Source: Aridibaculum aurantiacum (GTDB taxonomy: Bacteria; Bacteroidota; Bacteroidia; Chitinophagales; Chitinophagaceae). From it: a DNA stretch of 64,000 nt. Every line of letters begins with the position of its first letter. Position 1 is the first letter of the stretch. Positions 34,952-42,732 of the stretch are shown piece by piece. The translations under genes were made by a program, and so were the position numbers. Under the pieces are notes generated by a model, which was not told the DNA's origin, made no database searches, and saw only the letters and a list, made by a program, of their open reading frames with translations. The stretch is taken from the NCBI RefSeq assembly GCF_017355875.1, contig NZ_JAFEWC010000003.1:749001-813000 (forward strand), read 5' to 3'.

Positions 34952-35407
34952 TCAAATCTTAAATAGCCTGCTGTCGAATTTGCATTCTTCAACTGATAGC
35001 ACTTTTAGTTTATTGTAGTCGGCATGCAGTGGATTAAGCAGGTAGTTCCATTCTTCCTGCACCACAGCTGAAGGGCATTTGAGCATCAGGAAGCTGCGGT
35101 TCTGGAGGAACTCACTGCCGATAAACCGGGTATATTCCACATCTTCATCCCAATGAGGCTTCAGGCCATTGAGAACGCGCATAGACTCCGCAAGGTTATC
35201 AGGCACCTCAAGTTTCAGTAGTGCCATCCCTTTTAGCTGCTCCAGCGAAAGAGCATGAACCAATACCTCTAGTAGTGAAAGGGAAATAGAGCTACTGGTA
35301 TACAAGCCTGCCAGTCCTTTATGGTTCCACCTGCCGCCATACATTTTTGCACCTGTACCGGAGAGGTCGCTGCTATATTTTTTATTAGAAAATCTATAAA
35401 CAACCAT
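34952..35407 (-). CDS. RES-domain toxin (NAD+ phosphorylase type)
   Basis: The 151-aa protein is a RES domain, the toxin of MbcT/ParT/Res systems that depletes NAD+ by phosphorolysis or modifies a target with ADP-ribose. The name residues are visible: Arg26 in GGRWN, Glu47 in LLEVLVH and Ser113 in CPSAVVQEEW. It overlaps the antitoxin gene by 1 bp and is translated after it, the standard order for this family. It converges with sppA with no spacer. Which NAD-linked reaction this member performs is not visible in sequence. Confidence 0.9.
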   Translation of the reverse strand: MVVYRFSNKKYSSDLSGTGAKMYGGRWNHKGLAGLYTSSSISLSLLEVLVHALSLEQLKGMALLKLEVPDNLAESMRVLNGLKPHWDEDVEYTRFIGSEFLQNRSFLMLKCPSAVVQEEWNYLLNPLHADYNKLKVLSVEECKFDSRLFKI

Positions 35408-35865
35408 TAGAATACGCCATGTTGTATTCTTCCCAATTGATCGTGCAGTTCTTGTATGCCTTGAGATTGAGAAAGTGATGAAAAATCTATTTCATAGCCA
35501 TTGATGATCTTTGGCTTTTTTAGCCAGCCATAGAAAGCCTCTGGAGTGTCAAAGGTTTCTAAACCCATCTCTATTAGTGATTCCAATTGTAGGATCCGAT
35601 CTACATATATTCCTTCAAAGTTTTTATTTTCTTTGGCGTAGCGCTGCAGGGTTCTTTCTGAAAGATGCAGAATAGTAGCCCACTCTGCAAGTGAAAAAGG
35701 AACCATGTCTGCTATTTTCTTGAATTTCTTGTAAGGAAAATCGGCTACAGCAGCAGGTAATTTATTTATGGTTCTCATTCGCAGGGTGGGTTCTTCTAGT
35801 ATGGGCAATTTTTCATCTTCCTGTGTAGGATATGGTTTGCCTTTGCGATTGGTGCTCTTTTTCAT
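35407..35865 (-). CDS. Xre/MbcA/ParS-type antitoxin with DUF2384 C-terminus
   Basis: The 152-aa protein has an Xre-like helix-turn-helix (FSLAEWATILHLSERTLQRYA) and the DUF2384 toxin-binding C-terminus (TPEAFYGWLKKPKI, SQGIQELHDQLGRIQHGVF). In this family the antitoxin blocks the RES active site and represses its own promoter. The first 40 residues are basic and acidic mixed and are not conserved. Its start at 35865 overlaps no other gene, and two palindromic repeats lie just upstream. The last base of the gene overlaps the toxin start. Confidence 0.92.
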   Translation of the reverse strand: MKKSTNRKGKPYPTQEDEKLPILEEPTLRMRTINKLPAAVADFPYKKFKKIADMVPFSLAEWATILHLSERTLQRYAKENKNFEGIYVDRILQLESLIEMGLETFDTPEAFYGWLKKPKIINGYEIDFSSLSQSQGIQELHDQLGRIQHGVF

Positions 35866-35870
35866 CTTGT

Positions 35871-35902
35871 GTCATTTGTCCACTAAGGTACGACATTTGT
35901 CT
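35871..35902 (-). promoter_or_regulatory. Putative operator and -7 box of the RES-Xre module
   Basis: Two similar 11-bp repeats, GTCATTTGTCC (35871-35881) and GACATTTGTCT (35892-35902), start 21 bp apart, i.e. two helix turns. The second contains the perfect palindrome GACA-TT-TGTC; the first has one mismatch. Between them the minus strand reads TACCTTAG (35890-35883), one base from TAnnTTTG. Antitoxin binding to both sites would cover the promoter. Confidence 0.6.
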
Positions 35903-35962
35903 GGGCTTTTCTATTTTATTCTACTTCATTCTATTTTTTTAAACTCCTTTTACTTTATAAGA

Positions 35963-35970
35963 TACATTTG
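35963..35970 (+). promoter_or_regulatory. -7 promoter element of the ABC-permease gene
   Basis: TACATTTG matches TAnnTTTG exactly and lies 20 bp before the ATG at 35991. The -33 TTG is not seen. Confidence 0.5.
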
Positions 35971-35990
35971 CCCTCATTTTAATCTGTTTG

Positions 35991-37097
35991 ATGTCGCAAA
36001 AATATAGCCAGTTGGGCGCCATGTGGGCCATCAGTCGCGCAAGTTTGAAGGCTATTTTAAGGAGTCCTTCCGCTGTTATTTTCAGTATTGCATTTCCATT
36101 GATTTTCATCCTGGTTTTTGGCTTCATTGGCGGAAGCGGGAAAATAAGTTTTAAAGTTGCCGTTGATCCTACATCAGATACTATCAATCCTTTGTTCATT
36201 GCTATCAAATCAGTTCCTGGTCTTAACATTATTAACAATACAGAGGAGGAAGTACACGACGATCTTGAGAAAGGAAGAATCACTGCTGTTTTGCATATTC
36301 AGAAAAATGAAGGTCAGAATCCTGCTTATACCATTCATCTTAAAAGTTCAGAGGCTGTTAATCCTCAAAACTTACAGGTACTTCAATCTATATTAGATGC
36401 TATCATAGCCAAAGTAAATGCTGTAGCTTATCCTGGTGCTCCAACATATGCCAATGTAAATAGTTCCATCCAGCAGATACCCGGCAGAAAGTACACTACC
36501 ATAGATTTTATACTACCAGGGCAATTAGGATTCTCTCTCTTAAGTTCCGGAGTATTTGGTGTTGCCTTTTTGTTCTTTCAGCTAAGGCAGCAGTTAGTAC
36601 TAAAGCGATTTTATGCTACACCTATTAAGAGAGCTTACATCATACTAGGAGAAGCACTTAGCCGTGTGATCTTCCAGATGTCAACTGCTGTAGTGATTGT
36701 ACTGCTGGGTTATTATGTGTTAGATTATACATTAGTTAATGGCTTTGTCACTTTTATAGAAATACTCCTGTTGTGTTTTATTGCTTTACTCATATTTATG
36801 GGGTTTGGTTTTGTAGTAACGAGTGTAGCAAAAAATGAAAGCACCATTCCTCCTATAGCAAACATCATTACGCTGCCGCAGTTTTTGCTGGCAGGTACAT
36901 TTTTTCCAATTGATGTTTTTCCGTGGTGGTTGCAGCCAATTTGCAAGGTTTTGCCACTTACTCATTTCAATAATGCTATGCGTAAAATAGCATTTGAAGG
37001 AGCACACTTAACCGATTGTGGCTTCGAATTAGCAATGATGGCCATATGGGGTGTAGTGATATATGCAGTTGCAGTTAAAGTTTTCAAATGGGAGTAA
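35991..37097 (+). CDS. ABC-2 type transporter permease, no adjacent ATPase
   Basis: The 368-aa protein has an N-terminal membrane helix after a short amphipathic segment (SRASLKAILRSPSAVIFSIAFPL), an extracytoplasmic domain (about residues 45-185) and about five C-terminal helices. This is the ABC2_membrane_3 layout of drug or lipid exporters. No ATP-binding gene flanks it, so its ATPase must be encoded elsewhere. A TTG three bases upstream is an alternative start, but ATG at 35991 fits better. The next gene starts 1 bp after its stop. Confidence 0.82.
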   Translation: MSQKYSQLGAMWAISRASLKAILRSPSAVIFSIAFPLIFILVFGFIGGSGKISFKVAVDPTSDTINPLFIAIKSVPGLNIINNTEEEVHDDLEKGRITAVLHIQKNEGQNPAYTIHLKSSEAVNPQNLQVLQSILDAIIAKVNAVAYPGAPTYANVNSSIQQIPGRKYTTIDFILPGQLGFSLLSSGVFGVAFLFFQLRQQLVLKRFYATPIKRAYIILGEALSRVIFQMSTAVVIVLLGYYVLDYTLVNGFVTFIEILLLCFIALLIFMGFGFVVTSVAKNESTIPPIANIITLPQFLLAGTFFPIDVFPWWLQPICKVLPLTHFNNAMRKIAFEGAHLTDCGFELAMMAIWGVVIYAVAVKVFKWE

Positions 37098-37098
37098 C

Positions 37099-37602
37099 AT
37101 GAGGTTTATAAAATTAGCATTGATCAGCGTTGTTGTTTTATTTCTAATAGCTACTGCTATTACATCGTTACTGCCTTCCACTATCATAGTATCAAGGGCT
37201 ATAGATATACAGGCTTCTCCGCGGCAGGCTCATGAATATGTAATGGATGTTCGGAACTGGAGCCGTTGGCTGTATATTGAAGACTCATCACAAGCGGCTG
37301 TACCAAAATCAAAATCGGAGATTAACTACAACAGGACGCTCATAACCATTCTTTCATCTACGCCTCAAAAGATTGTCACCAGTTGGAAGACTGGCGATAG
37401 CGACCCTATGGCTAGCGAGTTCAATATCATTTCTAATGAAGGTGCACCTGTCTTTACTTTCCACTGGTCTTTTACCCAACACGTAAAATGGTATCCATGG
37501 GAGAAATTTGCATCCATCCTTTCCGATAAGGCACTTGGTCCCTTTATGGAAAAAAGCCTTGATAACCTGAAAAAGCAACTGGAGCAAAACCCAGCTCAGT
37601 AA
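37099..37602 (+). CDS. Membrane-anchored SRPBCC (polyketide cyclase/START-like) protein
   Basis: The 167-aa protein has an N-terminal membrane helix (about residues 4-24) followed by an SRPBCC-type fold. The pattern IIVSRAIDIQASPRQAHEYV and DVRNWSRWLYIE, with FHWSFTQHVKWYPWEKFAS near the end, is typical of this lipid-binding family. The start at 37099 was chosen because the longer frame from 37063 overlaps the permease. It follows that gene by 1 bp and is surely co-transcribed. A role in binding a hydrophobic transport substrate is a guess. Confidence 0.75.
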   Translation: MRFIKLALISVVVLFLIATAITSLLPSTIIVSRAIDIQASPRQAHEYVMDVRNWSRWLYIEDSSQAAVPKSKSEINYNRTLITILSSTPQKIVTSWKTGDSDPMASEFNIISNEGAPVFTFHWSFTQHVKWYPWEKFASILSDKALGPFMEKSLDNLKKQLEQNPAQ

Positions 37603-37611
37603 GTTTTTGTT

Positions 37612-37679
37612 GCTGGTGCAAACATTTCTGCTAATTTTTTTATGGCTGGTGCAACGGTAGCTAAATAGCTGGTGTCAAC
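37612..37679 (+). repeat. Three direct repeats upstream of the ECF sigma gene
   Basis: GCTGGTGCAAAC (37612-37623), GCTGGTGCAAC (37645-37655) and GCTGGTGTCAAC (37668-37679) start 33 and 23 bp apart, close to whole helix turns. They end 16 bp before the sigma-factor ATG. They may be regulator sites or an ECF -35-like motif. Confidence 0.5.
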
Positions 37680-37694
37680 CCGTGACCAGAACAT

Positions 37695-38252
37695 ATGAAT
37701 GATCCTGTACTATTAGTAAAAGAATGCCTGAAAGGGAAGCCGGCTGCACAGAAGCAGCTCTACCAACTGTACGCGTCACAAATGCTGGGCGTGTGCTACA
37801 GGTATACGAAAAGTATGGAGGATGCAGAAGATGTATTGCAGGAAGGTTTCATCCGTGTGTTTAAGTTTCTGCACCAGTACAAAGGTGAAGCAGAACTAGG
37901 AGCATGGATAAGGCGCATCATGGTAAACACAGCGCTCAACTACCTCAAGCAAAGCAAGAAATACCAGAACGATCTTTTGTTTGATAAAGCCGAACTACAT
38001 ATAGTTTCTTCCGATGACCCGGAAGTGAAGCTGAATGCCAAGGAACTGGCGCAGCTTATACGCCAGTTGCCAACAGGCTACCAAACCATCTTCAACCTGC
38101 ATGCTATAGAAGGATACACCCATGTGGAAATAGGGCAGATGCTTGGTATTAGCGAAGGCACCTCCAGGTCGCAATATATGCGCGGTCGGCACTTACTGAT
38201 AAGCTGGATGAACAATACAGCAGGTAATAAAAAATTAGGCTATGCAAAATGA
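37695..38252 (+). CDS. ECF-type RNA polymerase sigma factor
   Basis: The 185-aa protein has sigma region 2 (YRYTKSMEDAEDVLQEGFIRVFKFL; -10 recognition) and region 4 (LPTGYQTIFNLHAIEGYTHVEIGQMLGIS; -35 recognition helix) and no region 3, as in ECF factors. It starts an operon, and its stop overlaps the next gene by 11 bp. The tail GTSRSQYMRGRHLL is typical of Bacteroidota sigma factors paired with one-TM regulators. The target promoter is not known; the repeats upstream suggest autoregulation. Confidence 0.92.
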   Translation: MNDPVLLVKECLKGKPAAQKQLYQLYASQMLGVCYRYTKSMEDAEDVLQEGFIRVFKFLHQYKGEAELGAWIRRIMVNTALNYLKQSKKYQNDLLFDKAELHIVSSDDPEVKLNAKELAQLIRQLPTGYQTIFNLHAIEGYTHVEIGQMLGISEGTSRSQYMRGRHLLISWMNNTAGNKKLGYAK

Positions 38253-39702
38253 TTTTGAGAAAAAGCTACAGCAGGAAATGGAAACATTTTCACTTGTGCC
38301 TGGCGATGCTGTTTGGCAAAAGGTAGAGCAGCATATACAAAAGGATAAAAAGAGAAGAAGGTTTTTCATTATATGGTTCGCAGCAGCTGTATTATTATTA
38401 ACTGGTGCAGGTTTATACTTTTTTGTTGATACCAATGAAGAGCGTGCTGTGGCAATGGCAGATAACACTCCTTCACTTGAAAAAGAAGAAACTAAACCAG
38501 CAACTAAACAGGGTAATGATTTACCTGGTAATAAGATTCAAAATGCTGCTTCTGAAACACAAGAACAACCTGTTTCAACTGGTAGCAATCAGAAGCAGGA
38601 TGCTTTGGTTGCAGCACCTACTCCTAAGCCGGAAGCATCAATTAAATACAGCAATAGAACTACAGCATCATCACAAATAACTACTAGTTCAGCTTTAGTA
38701 AGTTCTACCAAGAAAACTACCAATGGTACCAAAAGGATAACTGTAACAAAAGCAGGAATAAGTGATAAAATAGAACAAACACCATCAATCAACCCAGGAC
38801 AAACAAACACTTCTGGTATAAAAGAAGATTTTGCAATTATCCCAAGAAAGCCAGCTGACCAGGATGAGGTAGTAAAGGCTGAAGCCGCTAATGAGGAAGT
38901 GTCCATTACTCCATCTATACGTAATACTGGAGCGACAGATACAACAAGTTTACCTAACACACCAAAAGCAGTTGCGAAGAAGCAGGTAAGTAAGTGGGAA
39001 TATGGAATAACAGCATATGGTGGTATTTCTGCCAATTTCAAAGGATTCAATACTGTAAATGAGGTGCAGTTAAATTCAATGCCTGTCGGTTCATCAGCAC
39101 AATTCAATCCTGCAATCGGTCGCCATGAATTCAATTACAGCAGTAAGTTTTCTTTTGGAGCAGGAGTATTCATTAAAAGGAATCTAACTTCAAGAGTCGC
39201 AATAAGTACAGGTTTGGATTACCACCTTTACCAGGTTCAAACAAAGGCAGGTACACAGTTCAATTCTCAAATGTCTGTATATGACTCTGTACTAAATACT
39301 ACAGCATCAGCTTCTAGTTATTACCTGCCCGGCAATGTAAATACTTACATTAATAAGTATCACATGCTGCAGCTACCAATCAATGTGCTCTGGCAAACAA
39401 ATAGAAACAACCAGAAGCCTCTGCACGTACTTGTGGGTATTACACCAGCTTACTTAGTATCAACAAATGGCTTATACTTCAATAGTAGGCAAAGAACCAT
39501 TTACCCTGAGAAGAAACAATACAACAACTTTCAATTACTTACCCAGGCGGGTGTTATGGTTCCTGTCCTAGGAAAACAGAAATATTTAATACAAGCTGGG
39601 CCTGTATTCCATTATGGTTTAAGTGATCTCACTAAACCAGCGGTTAATTCCAGTGAACATTTATTCTTTATCGGTTTTAAAACACAGCTCACTATTAAAT
39701 AA
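38242..39702 (+). CDS. One-TM protein with C-terminal outer-membrane-barrel-like domain (probable anti-sigma partner)
   Basis: The 486-aa protein has a short cytoplasmic N-terminus (1-40, ending KRRR), a single membrane helix (about 41-62, FFIIWFAAAVLLLTGAGLYFF), a long Ser/Thr/Pro/Asn-rich linker (about 65-245) and a strand-rich C-terminal domain (about 250-486) ending in an aromatic-rich stretch. The N-terminus contains VPGDAVWQKVEQHI, a pattern common in such partner proteins. Its gene overlaps the sigma gene. I infer an anti-sigma role. The C-terminal half resembles outer-membrane barrels, so the protein may span the periplasm. Confidence 0.72.
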   Translation: MQNDFEKKLQQEMETFSLVPGDAVWQKVEQHIQKDKKRRRFFIIWFAAAVLLLTGAGLYFFVDTNEERAVAMADNTPSLEKEETKPATKQGNDLPGNKIQNAASETQEQPVSTGSNQKQDALVAAPTPKPEASIKYSNRTTASSQITTSSALVSSTKKTTNGTKRITVTKAGISDKIEQTPSINPGQTNTSGIKEDFAIIPRKPADQDEVVKAEAANEEVSITPSIRNTGATDTTSLPNTPKAVAKKQVSKWEYGITAYGGISANFKGFNTVNEVQLNSMPVGSSAQFNPAIGRHEFNYSSKFSFGAGVFIKRNLTSRVAISTGLDYHLYQVQTKAGTQFNSQMSVYDSVLNTTASASSYYLPGNVNTYINKYHMLQLPINVLWQTNRNNQKPLHVLVGITPAYLVSTNGLYFNSRQRTIYPEKKQYNNFQLLTQAGVMVPVLGKQKYLIQAGPVFHYGLSDLTKPAVNSSEHLFFIGFKTQLTIK

Positions 39703-39718
39703 ATTCAAAATCATTCAT

Positions 39719-40954
39719 ATGAAAAAGATCATTACAAGCGGGATCTTGTGCATGCTTATGTTCATGTTCCAAGGATGTTTAAAAGATACCTGTACACGAA
39801 CTTATACTATGTATAAGCCCATCTACAAAACTGCTGCAGAAGTAAGGGCCAACATAAAAAGTAATGCGCCGCGTGCTGTAGAAAAACCGGGAAAGCTGGT
39901 TGTGCTTGGCAACTACATCTTCTTAAATGAGTTAGATAAGGGTGTTCACATAATTGATAATACCAATCCTTCTGCGCCGGTTAACAAGCATTTCATAGAT
40001 ATACCTGGTAATGTAGATATTGCTGTTAAAGGAAATATACTTTATGCTGATCTATATACCGACCTGGTAACACTTGATATCAGTAATCCTGCTGCAGTGC
40101 AGGTAACAAAAGTGATTGATGATGTTTTTGAACATAGACGCTACATGAACTTTTTACCTGATACAGGTCTCATCATTGTTGATTGGATAAAAAAAGACAC
40201 GACGATAACCAACGATTGCAATATTTCTTTTGGACCAAGAAGCGATGTGATGTTTGCCTTTGCTTCTGCGCAGGCTGGTGGCAGTGCCGCAAGCCCTGCA
40301 GTAGGAGTGGGCGGATCAATGGCGCGTTTTACAATAAAAAACAATTATCTATATACCGTTACCGACTTGGCTCTTAATGTCTTTGAGATCTCCAATGCTA
40401 CCAATCCAATTTATCGCAGAAAAGTGCAGGTAGGATGGGGTATTGAAACTATCTATCCTTTTGGAGAACACTTGTTCATAGGCTCTACTACAGGTATGTT
40501 TGTTTTTGGTACTGCCAATCCTGAAGCGCCAAACCTGGTAAGTAGTTTCTCACATGCAAGGGCCTGCGATCCTGTAATTGCCGATGGACAATATGCTTAT
40601 GTTACGCTTCGTACAGGTAATTTTTGTGCAGGTTTCACCAATCAACTAGATGTTATAAACATCCAGAATATTTCCGCTCCTTCATTGCTGAAAACCTACC
40701 AACTGGTAAATCCACATGGGCTTGCAAAAAGCGGTAACATCCTTTTTGTATGTGATGGAGCCGGAGGTTTAAAAGTTTACAATGCAGCAGATCCACTTAA
40801 CCTGGTGCTCATGCAAACAATAACCGGGATTGACACCTACGATGCAATTGCATTACATGATATAGTGCTTGTGGTAGCTCAAGATGGCTTATATCAATAC
40901 AACTATTCTGATCCTGCGAAACTTGTTTTGCTAAGTAAAATTGCCCGTAACTAA
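39719..40954 (+). CDS. LVIVD-repeat lipoprotein
   Basis: The start at 39719 gives a lipoprotein signal peptide (MKKIITSGILCMLMFMFQGC; lipidated Cys20), while the frame from 39623 overlaps the previous gene. The 412-aa mature region has several LVIVD-type repeats: LVVLGNYIFLNELDKGVHIID, VTDLALNVFEIS and LFVCDGAGGLKVYNAADP. These form a beta-propeller. The function is unknown; propellers often bind proteins. It is the third gene of the sigma-factor operon and probably sits on the periplasmic or outer surface. Confidence 0.82.
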   Translation: MKKIITSGILCMLMFMFQGCLKDTCTRTYTMYKPIYKTAAEVRANIKSNAPRAVEKPGKLVVLGNYIFLNELDKGVHIIDNTNPSAPVNKHFIDIPGNVDIAVKGNILYADLYTDLVTLDISNPAAVQVTKVIDDVFEHRRYMNFLPDTGLIIVDWIKKDTTITNDCNISFGPRSDVMFAFASAQAGGSAASPAVGVGGSMARFTIKNNYLYTVTDLALNVFEISNATNPIYRRKVQVGWGIETIYPFGEHLFIGSTTGMFVFGTANPEAPNLVSSFSHARACDPVIADGQYAYVTLRTGNFCAGFTNQLDVINIQNISAPSLLKTYQLVNPHGLAKSGNILFVCDGAGGLKVYNAADPLNLVLMQTITGIDTYDAIALHDIVLVVAQDGLYQYNYSDPAKLVLLSKIARN

Positions 40955-40964
40955 ACGCTGTACC

Positions 40965-41549
40965 ATGAAATTTCTAACAACACTTATCTGTCTTTTCATT
41001 GTTGTTTCAGCAATAGCACAACAACAGGAACGGAAAAAAATCAAGCCTGCATTTACTTCAATAAATCAAATGGGACTTCTTCATGGAGAAGCGGGTGCTC
41101 ACTATGATCTAAGAACGATCAATGGTGTCAGCATTGGTAAATGGACTGTTGGCTTAGGATTAGGAATTGATAATTATGCTGGCAGGTCTGTACCTGTATT
41201 TATAGAAGGACGGAAAGAGTTTGGTAAAAAGAATAATCTTCCTTTTTTATATGCAGGAGCAGGATTAAACCATACCTGGCTCACTACCGATCAAAAGCGA
41301 CAAAAGGGAGGAGAATACTCAACTACACCCGGCATGTATGTAGATGCAGGGATTGGTGTGAAGCTGAATACAAAAAGCAAAACTGCAGTTGTGCTTAGTA
41401 CAGGATTTTCTTACAAACAATCAAAGGAAACGGTTGTGCCTCCGGTTTGGTTTACACCATGGCCAATGCCTGGTAATCCTGATGGCTCACCAGAAAAGTT
41501 GAATAGTCAATATAGAAGAATTGTAGTCAGGCTGGGGATACAGATCTAA
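40965..41549 (+). CDS. Small outer-membrane barrel protein (last gene of sigma operon)
   Basis: The 194-aa protein has a signal peptide ([19 protein letters not shown]) and strand-rich body with Gly and aromatic residues, ending [14 protein letters not shown]. The start at 40965 is after the previous stop (40952-40954); a longer frame would overlap. It resembles an eight-stranded outer-membrane barrel. The stop overlaps the convergent queG stop by 4 bp (CTAA). No terminator separates them. Confidence 0.7.
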   Translation: MKFLTTLICLFIVVSAIAQQQERKKIKPAFTSINQMGLLHGEAGAHYDLRTINGVSIGKWTVGLGLGIDNYAGRSVPVFIEGRKEFGKKNNLPFLYAGAGLNHTWLTTDQKRQKGGEYSTTPGMYVDAGIGVKLNTKSKTAVVLSTGFSYKQSKETVVPPVWFTPWPMPGNPDGSPEKLNSQYRRIVVRLGIQI

Positions 41550-42601
41550 GTTTGCTGTATAAATTGAAGATTGCGGCGGATGCCTGCATACTTACTTCGC
41601 TTAAGGGGCGAGTGCCTGAAGATCTCTTTGAATTTTTCTTCAGTTAGTTCTTCCCACTCGTCCTTCTTTAGGTTCAATACTTCGGGTATGGGAGTGAATT
41701 CAGGTATTAAATTAGGCTTACTGAACCTGTTCCATGGACATACTTCCTGGCAGATATCACAACCAAACATCCAATCCTTGAACTTGCCTTTTTGTTCTTC
41801 AGGTATCAGCAGGTCTTTTAGCTCAATGGTGTAATAGCTAATGCATTTACTTCCATCTACAACTTTACCGGGAAGAATAGCACCAGTAGGGCAACTATCG
41901 ATACACCTTGTACAACTACCACAAAAGTCTTTCGCAAAAGGATCATCGGGCTCTACTTCCAGGTCGGTAATAAGCGTTGCAATAAAAAAGAATGAACCAG
42001 CTTGTTTGTTGATGAGGTTGCCATTTTTTCCTATCCAGCCCAATCCACTTTTAGTGGCCCACGATCTTTCAAGCACAGGTGCGCTGTCTACAAACCCGCG
42101 TCCTTCCACATCGCCAAACTGTGCTTTCATATTTTGTAGAAATACTTTCAGTTTAGCTCTTATCACTTCATGATAATCTTTTCCAAATGCATACCTCGCA
42201 ACTTTGGGAGCGCCAGCAGCTTGTTGTTGTGAAGGATAATAATTCATTAAAAGCGTGATCACGCTTTTAGCACCGGGAACAAGCCGCGTAGGATCAACCC
42301 TAAGATCAAAATGATTTTCCATGTACTGCATGCTTCCGTGCATGCCTTGATTCAACCATTGCTCAAGCCGTTTTGCATCATTGTCTAGTTTCTGAGCTTT
42401 AGCAATTCCACAGATATCAAAGCCTAAATCTTTTGCCCACTGCTTGATTAATATTGATCTTTTTTGTAGCAATAATTTTTTTTGTGATTCAACGTTCAAA
42501 GGTATAACATTGTGCAAGCAAGGGTTCCATTGAAAGGATAACATCTGGTTAAAAGCATTTACCTCAATATCATTCCCCCTTTTTTGTTTTAGCTCCGGCA
42601 A
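41546..42601 (-). CDS. queG: Epoxyqueuosine reductase
   Basis: QueG reduces epoxyqueuosine to queuosine in tRNA, using cobalamin and two [4Fe-4S] clusters. The 351-aa frame carries [11 protein letters not shown]-type (here [15 protein letters not shown]), the conserved [25 protein letters not shown] segment read in parts, [16 protein letters not shown] and [11 protein letters not shown] for the clusters. Homologous sequence begins only near [13 protein letters not shown], about residue 48. The true start is therefore uncertain: Met20 at 42544 or a TTG at 42472 (308 aa) could be used instead. The 3' end overlaps the convergent barrel gene. Confidence 0.93.
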   Translation of the reverse strand: MPELKQKRGNDIEVNAFNQMLSFQWNPCLHNVIPLNVESQKKLLLQKRSILIKQWAKDLGFDICGIAKAQKLDNDAKRLEQWLNQGMHGSMQYMENHFDLRVDPTRLVPGAKSVITLLMNYYPSQQQAAGAPKVARYAFGKDYHEVIRAKLKVFLQNMKAQFGDVEGRGFVDSAPVLERSWATKSGLGWIGKNGNLINKQAGSFFFIATLITDLEVEPDDPFAKDFCGSCTRCIDSCPTGAILPGKVVDGSKCISYYTIELKDLLIPEEQKGKFKDWMFGCDICQEVCPWNRFSKPNLIPEFTPIPEVLNLKKDEWEELTEEKFKEIFRHSPLKRSKYAGIRRNLQFIQQT

Positions 42602-42732
42602 AACAATCTATTGATCTTGATCCAGCTGTCCCTTCATTATTGCCAACGCTGGCTCCGGTGAATGCTGGGCAGTGGCGTTGCTATAATGTTTAGAGTCTTT
42701 ACGCACTGCTCGTCCAACCTAAAACTACATAT

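Noticed and set aside
42680-42695. TATAAT-like box before the first DUF3857 gene
   Set aside because: It resembles an E. coli -10, but Bacteroidota promoters use TAnnTTTG, and no -33 TTG is spaced correctly.
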